A stretch of 64,000 bases of DNA from contig JAUXVF010000031.1 in NCBI GenBank assembly GCA_030680355.1, positions 599,321-663,320 of the forward strand, written 5' to 3'. Positions within the stretch are counted from its first letter, which is position 1, and every line of letters starts with the position of its first letter. This DNA comes from Caulobacter sp. GTDB taxonomy: Bacteria; Pseudomonadota; Alphaproteobacteria; Caulobacterales; Caulobacteraceae. Made by a program: the position numbers and the translations under genes. Under the pieces are notes generated by a model, which was not told the DNA's origin, did no database searches, and worked only from the letters and a program-made list of their open reading frames with translations. Of the stretch, positions 6,386-15,063 are shown one piece after another.

Positions 6386-8116
6386 ATGGCCAGGAAACCG
6401 GACGGAAGCTGGGACAAGTCGAAGCTGCCCAGCCGCCACGTGACCGAAGGGCCGGCCCGCGCGCCGCACCGCTCCTACTATTACGCCATGGGTCTGGGCA
6501 GCCGCGAGATCGCCCAGCCCTTCGTCGGCGTGGCCAGCTGCTGGAACGAGGCGGCGCCCTGCAACACCACCCTGATGCGCCAGGCCAACGCCGTCGCCGT
6601 GGGCGTCAAGAAGGCCGGCGGCACGCCCCGCGAATTCTGCACCATCACCGTCACCGACGGCATCGCGATGGGCCATGAGGGCATGCGCTCCTCGCTGGTC
6701 AGCCGTGACGCCATCGCCGACACGGTCGAGTTGACCATGCGCGGCCACAGCTACGACGCCCTGGTCGGCGTCGCCGGCTGCGACAAGTCCCTGCCCGGGA
6801 TGATGATGGCCATGCTGCGGCTCAACGTGCCCAGTGTCTTCCTCTACGGCGGCTCGATCCTGCCGGGCCGCCTCGATGGCCAGGACCTGACCGTCCAGGA
6901 CGTGTTCGAGGCCGTCGGCCAGTTCTCGGCCGGAACCATCACCGAGGAACGCCTCTGCCAGGTCGAACAGCACGCCTGTCCCGGCGACGGCGCCTGTGGC
7001 GGCATGTTCACGGCCAACACCATGGCCTGCGTGTCCGAGGCCATCGGCCTGGCGCTGCCGCTCTCCAGCGCCCTGCCGGCCGCCTACGAGAACCGCGACG
7101 CCTACGCCATCGCTTCAGGTGAAGCGGTCATGCGCTTGATCGAGCAGAACATTCGCCCGCGCGACATCTGCACGCGCAAGGCCTTCGAGAACGCCGCCGT
7201 GGTCGTCGCCGCGACCGGAGGCTCGACCAACGGCGGGCTGCATCTGCCGGCCATGGCCCATGAATGCGGCGTCGACTTCACCCTCAAGGACTTCGCCGAG
7301 ATCGCCGCCCGCACCCCCTATATCGCCGACCTCAAGCCTGGCGGCCGCTTCGTGGCCAAAGACATGGGCGAGGCCGGCGGCGTGCCGATGCTGCTCAAGA
7401 CCCTGCTTGAGGGCGGTTATCTGCACGGCGACTGCATGACCGTCACCGGCAAGACTCTGGCCGAGAATCTGGCCGACGTGGTCTGGCGCGACGACCAGGA
7501 CGTCATCCGCCCGGTCAGCAATCCGCTCTCGCCGACCGGCGGCCTTGTCGGGCTGTGGGGCAATCTGGCCCCGGAAGGCTGTATCGTGAAGGTCGCTGGC
7601 CTGGCCCATCAGGTCCATCGCGGCCCGGCCCGGGTGTTCGATGGCGAGGAAGCCTGTTTCGCCGCCGTCGAGGCCCGCGACTACAAGGAAGGCGACGTTC
7701 TGGTCATCCGCTACGAGGGCGCCCGCGGCGGCCCCGGCATGCGCGAGATGCTGTCGACGACCGCCGCCATCTACGGCCAGGGCGTCAGCAACATCGCCCT
7801 GATCACCGACGGCCGATTCTCTGGAGCGACGCGCGGTCTGTGCATCGGCCATGTCGGCCCAGAGGCGGCCCTGGGCGGCCCGATCGCCCTGGTCCAGGAC
7901 GGCGACATCATCAATATTGATGCGACCAAGGGGACCATCGACGTCGAGGTCGACGCCGCCGAACTGGCCCGCCGCAAGGCCGCCTGGACGCCGCGGGAAA
8001 CCAACTATGGCAGTGGCGCGGTGTGGAAGTTCGCCCAGATCGTCGGCCCGGCCCACCTCGGCGCCGTGACCCACCCGGGCTTCGCCGGGGAGCGGCACGT
8101 CTACGCGGACATCTGA
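6386..8116 (+). CDS. ilvD: Dihydroxy-acid dehydratase
   Basis: 576 residues. Dehydrates 2,3-dihydroxy acids to 2-keto acids in valine, isoleucine and pantothenate synthesis. Iron-sulfur ligands are visible: Cys59 (NEAAPCNTT), Cys132 in GCDKSLPG with neighbouring Lys134, and Cys204 in GDGACGGMFTANTMA. The C-terminal half keeps PTGGLVGLWGNLAPEG and TDGRFSGATRG, the substrate-side signature. AAGGAG (6370-6375 region) precedes the ATG at 6386; upstream in-frame codons to 6308 lack family similarity. The sugar-acid dehydratases Edd/XylD share this fold, but the short N-terminus and signatures fit IlvD. No other ilv gene is near. Confidence 0.88.
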   Translation: MARKPDGSWDKSKLPSRHVTEGPARAPHRSYYYAMGLGSREIAQPFVGVASCWNEAAPCNTTLMRQANAVAVGVKKAGGTPREFCTITVTDGIAMGHEGMRSSLVSRDAIADTVELTMRGHSYDALVGVAGCDKSLPGMMMAMLRLNVPSVFLYGGSILPGRLDGQDLTVQDVFEAVGQFSAGTITEERLCQVEQHACPGDGACGGMFTANTMACVSEAIGLALPLSSALPAAYENRDAYAIASGEAVMRLIEQNIRPRDICTRKAFENAAVVVAATGGSTNGGLHLPAMAHECGVDFTLKDFAEIAARTPYIADLKPGGRFVAKDMGEAGGVPMLLKTLLEGGYLHGDCMTVTGKTLAENLADVVWRDDQDVIRPVSNPLSPTGGLVGLWGNLAPEGCIVKVAGLAHQVHRGPARVFDGEEACFAAVEARDYKEGDVLVIRYEGARGGPGMREMLSTTAAIYGQGVSNIALITDGRFSGATRGLCIGHVGPEAALGGPIALVQDGDIINIDATKGTIDVEVDAAELARRKAAWTPRETNYGSGAVWKFAQIVGPAHLGAVTHPGFAGERHVYADI

Positions 8117-8154
8117 CGGGCGCGCTGCTCGCAGCTCTTCAGGGCAAAATAATC

Positions 8155-8261
8155 GTCATCCTGAGCAGCCGCGAAGCGGCGTGTCGAAGGACGCGCTCTG
8201 CCTCAGCGCGGAGACCACCCTGCGTCCTTCGCCACGGGCCTTCGGTCCTGCTCAGGATGAC
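8155..8261. repeat. Intergenic inverted repeat (family C, copy 1)
   Basis: Outer arms GTCATCCTGAGCA (8155-8167) and its reverse complement (8249-8261); inner arms GAAGGACGC (8186-8194) and GCGTCCTTC (8222-8230). It fills the space between two convergent genes. A diverged copy occurs at 61919-62082, which marks it as a dispersed genomic repeat rather than a local terminator. Confidence 0.8.
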
Positions 8262-8307
8262 TTGCAGGGGTGATGTCCTGGAAATCAGGTGAGGGTCCGC
8301 GAACCCA

Positions 8308-8994
8308 TCACCCCAGCGGACTGACCCCGAACAGCATCGGGTGGGCCCAGACCAGGGCCGCCCAGACGACCAGCGCCAGCAGAATCCGCCACCAGCCGAT
8401 CTCGCTGATCGAGAGTGTCTGGCGGCCGGTCAGGATGGCGGCGAACGGCAGGCTCGAGGTCTGGCTGGCGAAGGCGGTCCATTTGTCGCCCAGGGCCTTC
8501 TTGCGTTTGGCGTCGATGCTGGCGGTGCCGAGCACGGCCAGGGCCAGCAGTGAGCCGAACAGGATCAGGCTGGGCTCGTCGCCGTTGGCCAGCAGATGGG
8601 CGCCGCCCCAGACCGCCACGCCCCACAGGAAGGGATGGCGGCTGATCCGCAGCATGCCCTTGATGACGTCGGGCTTGTCGAGGCTGCCCTCCTGTTTGAC
8701 GCTGGTCGGGTTGGGCGTGGTCAGGCCGGGCACGACCAGCAGCAACGCCAGCAGCATCAGGGCCAGGGCGGCGTGGCGCGCGCCCGGTCCCAGATCCCAA
8801 TAGACCGGTCCCATGCCGCGGGCCTGGGCGTAGGCCATGCTGAGCCAGACGATGCCGGCGACCGAGGCCAGCGAGAACAGGCCCATGAAGGCGCCTTCGC
8901 CGGTCACCTTGACGATGGCCCCGCGCAGGGCGGTGCCCGACACCAGCAGGTGGAGCAGCACGAAAAAGGCGGCGGCGGCGATCAGTGTGGTCAT
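8308..8994 (-). CDS. NnrU-family membrane protein
   Basis: 228 residues with about six predicted membrane segments (roughly 3-20, 36-56, 73-92, 122-137, 143-160, 197-220). ISRHPFLWGVAVWGGAHLLANGD (118-140) carries the conserved His and the RHPF..G..W...H core of NnrU proteins. NnrU was named for a requirement in nitric oxide/nitrite metabolism of Rhodobacter; related proteins share this fold with isoprenylcysteine methyltransferase-like families and usually have no proven activity. No denitrification genes are in this window, so a nitrite role should not be assumed. Convergent with ilvD across the repeat. Confidence 0.85.
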   Translation of the reverse strand: MTTLIAAAAFFVLLHLLVSGTALRGAIVKVTGEGAFMGLFSLASVAGIVWLSMAYAQARGMGPVYWDLGPGARHAALALMLLALLLVVPGLTTPNPTSVKQEGSLDKPDVIKGMLRISRHPFLWGVAVWGGAHLLANGDEPSLILFGSLLALAVLGTASIDAKRKKALGDKWTAFASQTSSLPFAAILTGRQTLSISEIGWWRILLALVVWAALVWAHPMLFGVSPLG

Positions 8995-9050
8995 CTCAAT
9001 CCTCCCCAGGTCAATGACGGGAGGGTGCGCCCATGAATTTACGCTGTCAA

Positions 9051-9755
9051 TTATAGGAGTCGGGGCGGGCCATCGTCCGGGTCGAACCCGGCGTCGTCAT
9101 CATCGTTGTCGTCGTTGCCGTCCTGCCGGTCATCGTCGGCGTCGTCCCAAGGGGGCGGCTCCTCTCTTGGTGGCGGGGGCGCCGCGACCGGCGTCTGAGT
9201 CGGCGCGGGCGCGGGTGTGGCGACCGGGGGCGGTGGGCGGCGCAGGATGGCCTCGACCCTGGCCAGCCAGCGGTTGGCCTCCTGGATGGCGGCGCGCGGT
9301 GACCAGTCGTCCCGGCGGGCGGAGTCGGCGCTCAGCCACAGGTCCATTTCGAAATCGGGAAAGCGAGCATCGTCGAAGACCAGCCGAAGCGTCACCTGGC
9401 CGGCGGAGGACACCATCTGGTCCAGGGCCCGGCGGGGCTCGCCGCGGAACACACGGCCCGCCACCTGGCCGTCGATGATCAGCTCGGCCCCGGTCAATTC
9501 ATGGATCTTGTAGACCAGGCACCAGTCTCCGCGGTCCCAGGTCACCCCGACAAGGCCCGTCGAGAAGGACATCGCCGCGCCCCGCCCGCGCCCAAGGGCC
9601 ATGATCATGGCCTCGGGTTCGGCGAGCAGCACGCGCTTGAGGGCGCGCCGCAGGCGGCGCGGTTCGTCGAGAAACCAGATGGCGAGACTGCCCAGGAAGG
9701 TCACGGCGGCGCCGGCCAGCCCAAGCATCAACAACAGGCGCGCCATGTCGGTCAT
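9051..9755 (-). CDS. Membrane-anchored hypothetical protein with acidic tail
   Basis: 234 residues; family not recognised. One N-terminal membrane segment (about 5-28, LLLMLGLAGAAVTFLGSLAIWF) is followed by a basic stretch (RRLRRALKR), which predicts a cytoplasmic body. The middle (40-175) looks like a folded beta-rich domain. Then comes a Pro/Ala linker (PPPPVATPAPAPTQTP) and a tail made mostly of Asp with Asn, Gly and Pro. Such low-complexity acidic ends often bind cations or basic partners, but no function can be assigned. It is spaced 38 bp from the EthD gene and on the same strand. Confidence 0.7.
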   Translation of the reverse strand: MTDMARLLLMLGLAGAAVTFLGSLAIWFLDEPRRLRRALKRVLLAEPEAMIMALGRGRGAAMSFSTGLVGVTWDRGDWCLVYKIHELTGAELIIDGQVAGRVFRGEPRRALDQMVSSAGQVTLRLVFDDARFPDFEMDLWLSADSARRDDWSPRAAIQEANRWLARVEAILRRPPPPVATPAPAPTQTPVAAPPPPREEPPPWDDADDDRQDGNDDNDDDDAGFDPDDGPPRLL

Positions 9756-9793
9756 GGCGTCATCCTAGCCGGATTCCCGTCGGCGCCAGAGGT

Positions 9794-10159
9794 CTAGAAA
9801 ACAACCTGCTCCTCGCCCCACCACAGTGGCGATCGGGTCAGGTCAATGAAGCGTTTCTCGTCGTCCAGCAGCAGCCGGCCGGCCGCGCGGGCGGCGGGGT
9901 TGTCGGCGTTGGCGGCCAGGTCGTCGAAACTGTCCCACCACAGCTCGGCGACGCCGTCATAGCCCTCCGGTCCGCCCCGCGAGGCGCGCGTATCGGCGCT
10001 GATTTCGAGCGGGAAGCTGTGCATCTGCACGTAGCGACGGATGCGCAGGGCGTCCTTTACGCTGGCGACCAGCGGGGCGTGGGTGTCGCGCCAGTAGGCC
10101 TGGAAGGCGTCGCGGGTGAAGTCCGCCCGCCGGGTCAGGCAGAAGGTCAGCTTGATCAC
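9794..10159 (-). CDS. EthD-domain protein
   Basis: 121 residues. MIKLTFCLTRRADFTRDAFQAYWRDTHAPL (1-30) is the ferredoxin-like EthD opening (xxxFxxxW...HaPL). The C-terminal half has DGVAELWWDSFDDL and a FIDLTRSPLWWGEE end. EthD proteins are dimeric alpha/beta barrels linked to small-molecule or ether degradation in some loci, but most are of unknown role. The start ATG overlaps the stop of the upstream exonuclease gene by four bases, so the two are probably translated together; there is no obvious functional link. Confidence 0.82.
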   Translation of the reverse strand: MIKLTFCLTRRADFTRDAFQAYWRDTHAPLVASVKDALRIRRYVQMHSFPLEISADTRASRGGPEGYDGVAELWWDSFDDLAANADNPAARAAGRLLLDDEKRFIDLTRSPLWWGEEQVVF

Positions 10160-10935
10160 AGGGTCAGCTCGATGACGACCGGCACATGGTCGGACGGCTT
10201 TTCCCGCCCGCGCACGTCACGATGGATCTCGAACCCGGTCAGGCGATCAGCGGCCTGGGGGGAGAGCAGGGCGTGGTCGATGCGGATGCCATGGTTCCGG
10301 GGCCAGGCGCCGGCCTGGTAGTCCCAGAAGGTGTAGCCGCCCGCTGCGCCATCCATCTGCATATAGGCGTCAGTCAGGCCGAGGTTCTGCATCGCCTGCC
10401 AGGCGGCGCGGCTCTCAGGCTGGAAAAGGGCGTCGCCGAGCCAGCCCTCGGGCTTGTCGGCGTCCTCGCGGCGGGGGATGACGTTGTAGTCGCCGGCGAT
10501 GACCAGCGGTTCCTCGAACTTCAGCAGGCCGGCGGCGTGGGTGCGCAGCCGCTCCATCCAGGCGAGCTTGTAGGCGAACTTGTCGGTCCCGATCGGATTG
10601 CCGTTGGGTAGGTAGATGCCGACCATCCGAACCGGAACCGGGCCGGAAATCACCGCCTCGATATAGCGGGCCTGCTCGTCGCCATCATCGCCGGGCAGGC
10701 CGCGGCGGATGTCTTCCATCGGCGTCTTCGAGAGCATGGCCACGCCGTTGTAGGTCTTCTGGCCGTGGACGGCGACGTTGTAGCCGAGCCTTTCAAAGGC
10801 TTCGGCGGGGAACTTTTCGTCGACGCATTTGATTTCCTGCAGGACCGCCACGTCGGGCGCGGCTTCCTCGAACCAGTCCAATACAGTCTGCAGGCGAGCA
10901 TTGATCGAATTAACGTTCCAGGTGGCGAGGCGCAT
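10156..10935 (-). CDS. xthA: Exodeoxyribonuclease III / AP endonuclease
   Basis: 259 residues, the usual length. Cleaves DNA at abasic sites and removes 3' blocks in base-excision repair. Catalytic motifs are intact: TWNVNSI (5-11), LQEIKC (35-40, metal-binding Glu), GIYLPNG, GDYNVIP (Asp/Asn pair), and the C-terminal SDHVPV carrying the catalytic His. The Trp-rich WDYQAGAWPRNHGIRIDHAL loop is typical of ExoIII. First gene of a two-gene unit with the EthD gene (4-base overlap). A divergent membrane-protein gene starts 36 bp away at 10972. Confidence 0.94.
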   Translation of the reverse strand: MRLATWNVNSINARLQTVLDWFEEAAPDVAVLQEIKCVDEKFPAEAFERLGYNVAVHGQKTYNGVAMLSKTPMEDIRRGLPGDDGDEQARYIEAVISGPVPVRMVGIYLPNGNPIGTDKFAYKLAWMERLRTHAAGLLKFEEPLVIAGDYNVIPRREDADKPEGWLGDALFQPESRAAWQAMQNLGLTDAYMQMDGAAGGYTFWDYQAGAWPRNHGIRIDHALLSPQAADRLTGFEIHRDVRGREKPSDHVPVVIELTL

Positions 10936-10971
10936 TGACGGCTCCGGCTGCGACAGTGAAGGCTAGAGCCC

Positions 10972-11310
10972 ATGGCGACGGGGCTCAAGATAGACGACAT
11001 ACTCGACCGGCGGACGCGGCTCATCCTTTTGATCCTCGCGACCCTGGCGTGCGCCGCCCTGCTGCCGCTGGGGGCGATCGGGGCGTTGTTCTCACCGCTG
11101 GTCTTCGACGAGCGAGGGAATCTTCTCAACCCTTTGGCCTGGCTTGGTTTTGTGCTGATGATCGGCTTCTGGATCGTCTGTATCGTCGGGCCTTTCGCCG
11201 CCTGGATCGCCTGGCGGCGAGGGCGCGAGCGGCTGGCCTGGGCGGCGGTCAGCGCGCCGGCGCTCTGGGCCCTGGCCACGGTGACGGTGCTTCAGTTCGT
11301 GCCGGGCTGA
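10972..11310 (+). CDS. Small membrane protein, unknown function
   Basis: 112 residues with three hydrophobic segments (about 16-41, 53-76 and 90-109) and few charged residues between them, apart from the basic RRGRER loop after segment 2. I do not recognise a family. The 3' end overlaps the end of the opposing alpha/beta hydrolase gene by 19 bp (11292-11310). Divergent from xthA. Confidence 0.62.
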   Translation: MATGLKIDDILDRRTRLILLILATLACAALLPLGAIGALFSPLVFDERGNLLNPLAWLGFVLMIGFWIVCIVGPFAAWIAWRRGRERLAWAAVSAPALWALATVTVLQFVPG

Positions 11311-12269
11311 GCCTTGATGAAATCGGCGATAGCCTCGACCACCCCCGGCGCCAGCGGCAGGGACGGGTCGGCGTAGTTGGCCTGGGTTTCGGCCCGGTCC
11401 CGCGATCCGGCCTTCAGGATGTGATTGACCCCCGACAGGATGACCAGTTTCGCGTTCGGCTGGGCGGCGGCCAGCCGTTCGGCGTCGGCGACGGAGACCT
11501 GGATGTCGCTGTCGCCCTGCAGCAGCAGGATCGGCCCGGCATAGGCCGCGGCCAGTTTCGCTGGGTCATGTTTGAACATCTCGATCAGGAAGCCCTGGAT
11601 GTTGGGCCGGAACAGGCTGAGTAGCGCCGGATGCATAGCTGTCGTGTCGACGGGTTTTTCCGCTTCCAGCGCGTCGATGGCGGGGAGAGCCTGATCCAGC
11701 AACGGGGCGTTGGCCGGATTGGCCTTGAGCTGTTCGCGCAGGGCATCGCTGAACCTTCGACCGGGGGCTGAGATCAGGATGAGACCGCAGAGGTCCGTCG
11801 AGTCGCGGGCCGCCAGCAGGGCGACCAGCGCCCCTTCGCTGTGGCCTTCCAGCCAGACGCATGGCGCGCCGGTCTCGGTCTTGAGTTTTGCCGCCCAGGC
11901 GTGGGCGTCGGCTGCCAGATCCGCCACGGTCACCGCGTTGGGGTCGGCGGCGGCAAGCCCGCTGGCAAACATGCCGCGCTTGTCGACACGCAGGGAGGTG
12001 ACCCCTTGTGCCGCTAGCCCCTCGGCCATCAGCCGATAGGTCGAACCGCTGACGCCGAGCGGGTTATTGCCATTGCGGTCGGTCGGTCCCGAGCCGACCA
12101 GCATCAGCACCGCCGGGCCACCGGCGCCGGCCACTGGGGTTAACATCGTCCCCTTCAGCGGTCCGGGACCGCCCGGAATCTCGACAAAGGTCTCGACCGG
12201 GCCGGCGATCGCGGCGGCGGGAACGAGGGCGGCGAAGGCCGCGATCAGGGCGAGGTTTCCGAGACGCAT
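11292..12269 (-). CDS. Exported alpha/beta hydrolase
   Basis: 325 residues. A Sec signal (MRLGNLALIAAFAALVPAAAIA, cut near 22-23) predicts a periplasmic enzyme. The nucleophile elbow is EGHSEGA with Ser144; an Asp in LLQGDSDIQV and a His in LSGVNHILKAG complete the likely triad. The oxyanion region reads VGSGPTDRNGNNP, a pattern seen in a branch of serine aminopeptidase-like/dienelactone-like hydrolases (PF12146/DUF1749-like). Its substrate, an ester or amide, is unknown. Only 9 bp separate it from the SdpI-like gene upstream, so it may be the third gene of an sdpR-sdpI-hydrolase operon. Confidence 0.82.
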   Translation of the reverse strand: MRLGNLALIAAFAALVPAAAIAGPVETFVEIPGGPGPLKGTMLTPVAGAGGPAVLMLVGSGPTDRNGNNPLGVSGSTYRLMAEGLAAQGVTSLRVDKRGMFASGLAAADPNAVTVADLAADAHAWAAKLKTETGAPCVWLEGHSEGALVALLAARDSTDLCGLILISAPGRRFSDALREQLKANPANAPLLDQALPAIDALEAEKPVDTTAMHPALLSLFRPNIQGFLIEMFKHDPAKLAAAYAGPILLLQGDSDIQVSVADAERLAAAQPNAKLVILSGVNHILKAGSRDRAETQANYADPSLPLAPGVVEAIADFIKAQPGTN

Positions 12270-12278
12270 GGTCAGCTC

Positions 12279-12950
12279 CTAGACGGTGTTGCGTTCAGGG
12301 TCGGCGCGCCAGACTCGCCAGCTTTCGAACACCGTCGTTCCGGCGATCAGCAGAACCGCGCCGACCAGAACCTGCATGGCCAGCGGCTGTGGCGCGGCGG
12401 GGGCAAGGATCATCCCCGCCAGACCGCCCCAGAAGAACAGCCGCCCGCCCAGGCGATTGGACTTCTCCCAGGCCAGGCGGCTGGTCAGGCTCCAGGGCGT
12501 GCGGACCCCGACCAGCGCGTTGGGCGCGACCTTGCCCATGAACGCGCCGATGGCCACGAACAGGGCGCAGATGGCCATCAACACCAGACCCAGCCCGTGA
12601 TCGGCGGCCCCGGCCCCGGCGATGGCCAGGCCGCCCATCATCGCGGCGATGATGCAGGTCGCGGTGACCAGAACCGTCTGGGCCCAGGCCAACCCCCGTC
12701 GCCGCGCCGCATCCGCCTCGCGCCGCGCTGCGCTCATCGCAAGGGCGCCACCGGCGACCAGGGTCAGCACGGCCAGACCGCCGATGACCAGGGCCATCTC
12801 GCCGCGTCCGCCCCAGCGGTCGACCTCGCCGGTGATATTGAAATGCATTGCGATGGGACCGGTCGAGCCGCGGGTCCAGACCAGCAGGGCCAGAAGGGCC
12901 TGGGCGGCGGCGGCGGCGAGGACGGCGGGACGCGGGATGAAGCGGGTCAC
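12279..12950 (-). CDS. SdpI/YfhL-family membrane protein (DUF1648-SdpI)
   Basis: 223 residues with about six membrane segments. The N-terminal DUF1648-like part carries IAMHFNITGEVDRWGG (33-48). The SdpI part contains NALVGVRTPWSLTSRLAWEKSNRLGG, the conserved G.R..W......W...H/N signature. In Bacillus, SdpI gives immunity to the SdpC toxin and sequesters the repressor SdpR at the membrane; in Gram-negative bacteria the partner toxin is normally missing and the role is unclear. It is two bases downstream of an SdpR-like ArsR regulator, reproducing the Bacillus gene pair. No sdpABC genes are present here. Confidence 0.85.
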   Translation of the reverse strand: MTRFIPRPAVLAAAAAQALLALLVWTRGSTGPIAMHFNITGEVDRWGGRGEMALVIGGLAVLTLVAGGALAMSAARREADAARRRGLAWAQTVLVTATCIIAAMMGGLAIAGAGAADHGLGLVLMAICALFVAIGAFMGKVAPNALVGVRTPWSLTSRLAWEKSNRLGGRLFFWGGLAGMILAPAAPQPLAMQVLVGAVLLIAGTTVFESWRVWRADPERNTV

Positions 12951-12952
12951 GG

Positions 12953-13240
12953 TCAGGTCTCCTGGGGTTTGGCGGCGGGATCACCCGTCCGGACGAGATC
13001 CATTAGAAAGGCCAGGGCCTCCTCGACCGCCGAGATGTTGAGCCGGTAGCGGATCGACGCCCCCGCCCGCTCGGCGTCCACCAGGCCGGCCTCCTTGAGG
13101 GCGGTCAGGTGACCGGTGACGGTGGGCCAGGCCATGTCGAACTCGGCGGCGATGTCGCCGGACGCCAGCGGCCCGGCGCGCAGCATGTCGATGATGCGGC
13201 GGCGGACGGGATGGGCGAGGGCCTTGAACAGCAGGTTCAT
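12953..13240 (-). CDS. ArsR/SdpR-family winged-helix repressor
   Basis: 95 residues from the ATG at 13240 (an in-frame TTG start at 13276 would add 12 residues crossing the operator). MNLLFKALAHPVRRRIIDML is the standard ArsR/SdpR opening; the recognition helix lies in MAWPTVTGHLTALKEAGLVDAE and the wing in RAGASIRYRLN. The Cys residues of metal-sensing ArsR proteins are absent, so metal is not the signal. By analogy with Bacillus SdpR it should repress its own operon with the SdpI-like protein as partner. The inverted repeat at 13253-13272, 13 bp upstream, is the likely operator. Confidence 0.88.
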   Translation of the reverse strand: MNLLFKALAHPVRRRIIDMLRAGPLASGDIAAEFDMAWPTVTGHLTALKEAGLVDAERAGASIRYRLNISAVEEALAFLMDLVRTGDPAAKPQET

Positions 13241-13252
13241 AGGCCGAAGACT

Positions 13253-13272
13253 AATTAGGAATAAACCTAATT
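13253..13272. promoter_or_regulatory. Probable operator of the SdpR-like repressor
   Basis: Perfect inverted repeat AATTAGG-aataaa-CCTAATT (7-bp arms, 6-bp spacer) starting 13 bp upstream of the repressor ATG. It is AT-rich in a GC-rich setting. Size and position fit an autoregulatory ArsR-type operator that also covers the promoter. Confidence 0.65.
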
Positions 13273-13315
13273 GCAAGGCGTGGCTGGTCGAGGCAACGAC
13301 CGCCTCGCCGTCTGA

Positions 13316-13648
13316 CTAGATGGAGAAGCTGACGCCGCAGCCGCAGCTGGAGCGGGCGTTGGGATTGCGGATGCGGAACTCGGCGCTGGCCAGTTCGTCG
13401 ACGAAGTCGATCACCGACCCCTTCAGCATGGCCATCGACATGGGATCGATCAGGGCGGCGACGCCGTCGCGTTCGATCCGCAGGTCTTCCGCCTCGCCGT
13501 CCTCGACCAGATCGAAGCGATACTGGAATCCGGAGCAGCCGCCGCCGTCCACCGCGACGCGGAGCATCAGCGGACGACCTTCGGTCTCGCCAATGGCGCG
13601 GATCCGGCGGGCGGCTTGTTCAGACAGGGTTACGGATGTGTCGGTCAT
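13316..13648 (-). CDS. erpA: A-type iron-sulfur carrier ErpA/IscA family
   Basis: 110 residues. Delivers [2Fe-2S]/[4Fe-4S] clusters to target enzymes. The three conserved cysteines are Cys38 ([11 protein letters not shown]) and Cys102/Cys104 ([11 protein letters not shown] at the C-terminus). The [19 protein letters not shown] segment is typical of ErpA. No isc/suf genes are adjacent; possible local clients in this window include IlvD. Divergent from dgt with 78 bp between start codons, an arrangement often seen in alphaproteobacteria. Confidence 0.92.
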   Translation of the reverse strand: MTDTSVTLSEQAARRIRAIGETEGRPLMLRVAVDGGGCSGFQYRFDLVEDGEAEDLRIERDGVAALIDPMSMAMLKGSVIDFVDELASAEFRIRNPNARSSCGCGVSFSI

Positions 13649-13726
13649 GGCTGTGGAAAACTCGCTTCTCCCCTATATGTGCACCCCCGCGCCCCGGGGA
13701 AAGGGGTGATCGACCAAGGCCGCGCG

Positions 13727-14911
13727 ATGTCGACCCTGTTTCAGCCCCCGCCGCGCGCCCCCTGGGCGGAGACTCCGGCCCTGACCAAGGGGCGACAGCA
13801 CCCGGGTCCGGAGAGCCGCACTCGCACCCCGTTCGCCCGTGACCGCGACCGCATCATCCACTGCACCGCCTTCCGCCGGTTGAAGGAAAAGACCCAGGTC
13901 TTCGTGGCCCACGAAGGGGACCACTACCGCACCCGCCTGACCCATTCGCTCGAGGTGGCCCAGATCGCCCGGTCGATCTCGACGGCCCTGGGCCTGGACA
14001 ACGACCTGGCCGAGACCGTGGCCCTGGCCCACGACCTGGGCCATCCGCCCTTTGGCCATGCCGGGGAGGACCAGCTCGACGAGAGCATGCGGCCGTGGGG
14101 CGGTTTTGATCACAACGTCCAGACCTTCCGCGTGGTGGCCAAGCTGGAGCATCGGTATCCCGACTTCGAGGGGCTGAACCTGACGTGGGAGACCCTGGAA
14201 GGGGTCATCAAACACAATGGGCCGGTGACCGGAAAGCTGTCCCGGCCGTCCTGGGAGATGATCAAGGATTTCGACCAGGCCTGGAGCCTGCGGCTCGACA
14301 GCTGGGCCTCGGCCGAGGCCCAGGTCGCCGCCGTCGCCGACGACATCGCCTACAACAACCACGACGTCGACGACGGTCTGCAGGCGGGCCTGTTCCGGCT
14401 CGAGGACCTGCTCGACGTTCCGCTGATCGGGCCGATCCTGCACGGCGTGAGGGCCGAGCGTCCCGACCTCGACGAGCGGCTGACCCGGCTCGAGGCCGTT
14501 CGCCGGATGATCGGGGCGATGATCGACGACGTCATGGGCGAGACCCTGCGGCGGGCTCATGCCACCGGCGTGGCCTCGCCGGACGATGTTCGCGGCCTCG
14601 ACCACGCCCTGGTCGCCTTCTCGCCGGACATGCTGGCCGACCTCGCCCGGCTGCGCGCCTTCCTGATGGAGCACATGTACCGCCACTGGAAGGTCAATCG
14701 CACCCGCAGTCAGGCCCGGCGCATCCTGGCCGAGATGTTCTCGCTGTTCACCGCCGAGCCGGAGGTTCTGCCGAGCGAATGGAACGCCCTGTCGCGCAAC
14801 CGCGATGAGGCGGCCCGTGCCCGTGTGGTCTGCGACTACATCGCCGGTATGACCGACCGGTTCGCCATCGAGGAGCACCGCCGGCTGTTCCAGATGGAAT
14901 CCTGGACCTGA
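13727..14911 (+). CDS. dgt: Deoxyguanosinetriphosphate triphosphohydrolase-like protein
   Basis: 394 residues. Hydrolyses dNTPs to the nucleoside and triphosphate, regulating the dNTP pool. HD-domain residues are visible: [15 protein letters not shown] (68-82, metal His73), [15 protein letters not shown] (101-115, His102-Asp103), and a later Asp in [16 protein letters not shown]. It is the short type 2 dGTPase form that lacks the E. coli C-terminal extension. The frame is open back to 13616, but the upstream part overlaps erpA's start and has no family similarity; ATG 13727 starts [15 protein letters not shown], typical of alphaproteobacterial members. Confidence 0.92.
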   Translation: MSTLFQPPPRAPWAETPALTKGRQHPGPESRTRTPFARDRDRIIHCTAFRRLKEKTQVFVAHEGDHYRTRLTHSLEVAQIARSISTALGLDNDLAETVALAHDLGHPPFGHAGEDQLDESMRPWGGFDHNVQTFRVVAKLEHRYPDFEGLNLTWETLEGVIKHNGPVTGKLSRPSWEMIKDFDQAWSLRLDSWASAEAQVAAVADDIAYNNHDVDDGLQAGLFRLEDLLDVPLIGPILHGVRAERPDLDERLTRLEAVRRMIGAMIDDVMGETLRRAHATGVASPDDVRGLDHALVAFSPDMLADLARLRAFLMEHMYRHWKVNRTRSQARRILAEMFSLFTAEPEVLPSEWNALSRNRDEAARARVVCDYIAGMTDRFAIEEHRRLFQMESWT

Positions 14912-15063
14912 TTGGCGCCGATTAAGCTTTTGGTAGCCTCAAATTAACTGATCGGTAGCGATCTTGCGGCTCTGGCGGCGCAGCGCCGCGCTTCGGTAGA
15001 CTGGATGAAGCTGGCGCGCGATTCGCCGCGGCCTTCGGTTTGCCGCTCCCTGGAGCCTGTTTG

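Noticed and set aside
12279..13240. A toxin-immunity (bacteriocin) locus
   Set aside because: Only the SdpR/SdpI-like genes are present; no toxin precursor or export genes are nearby.
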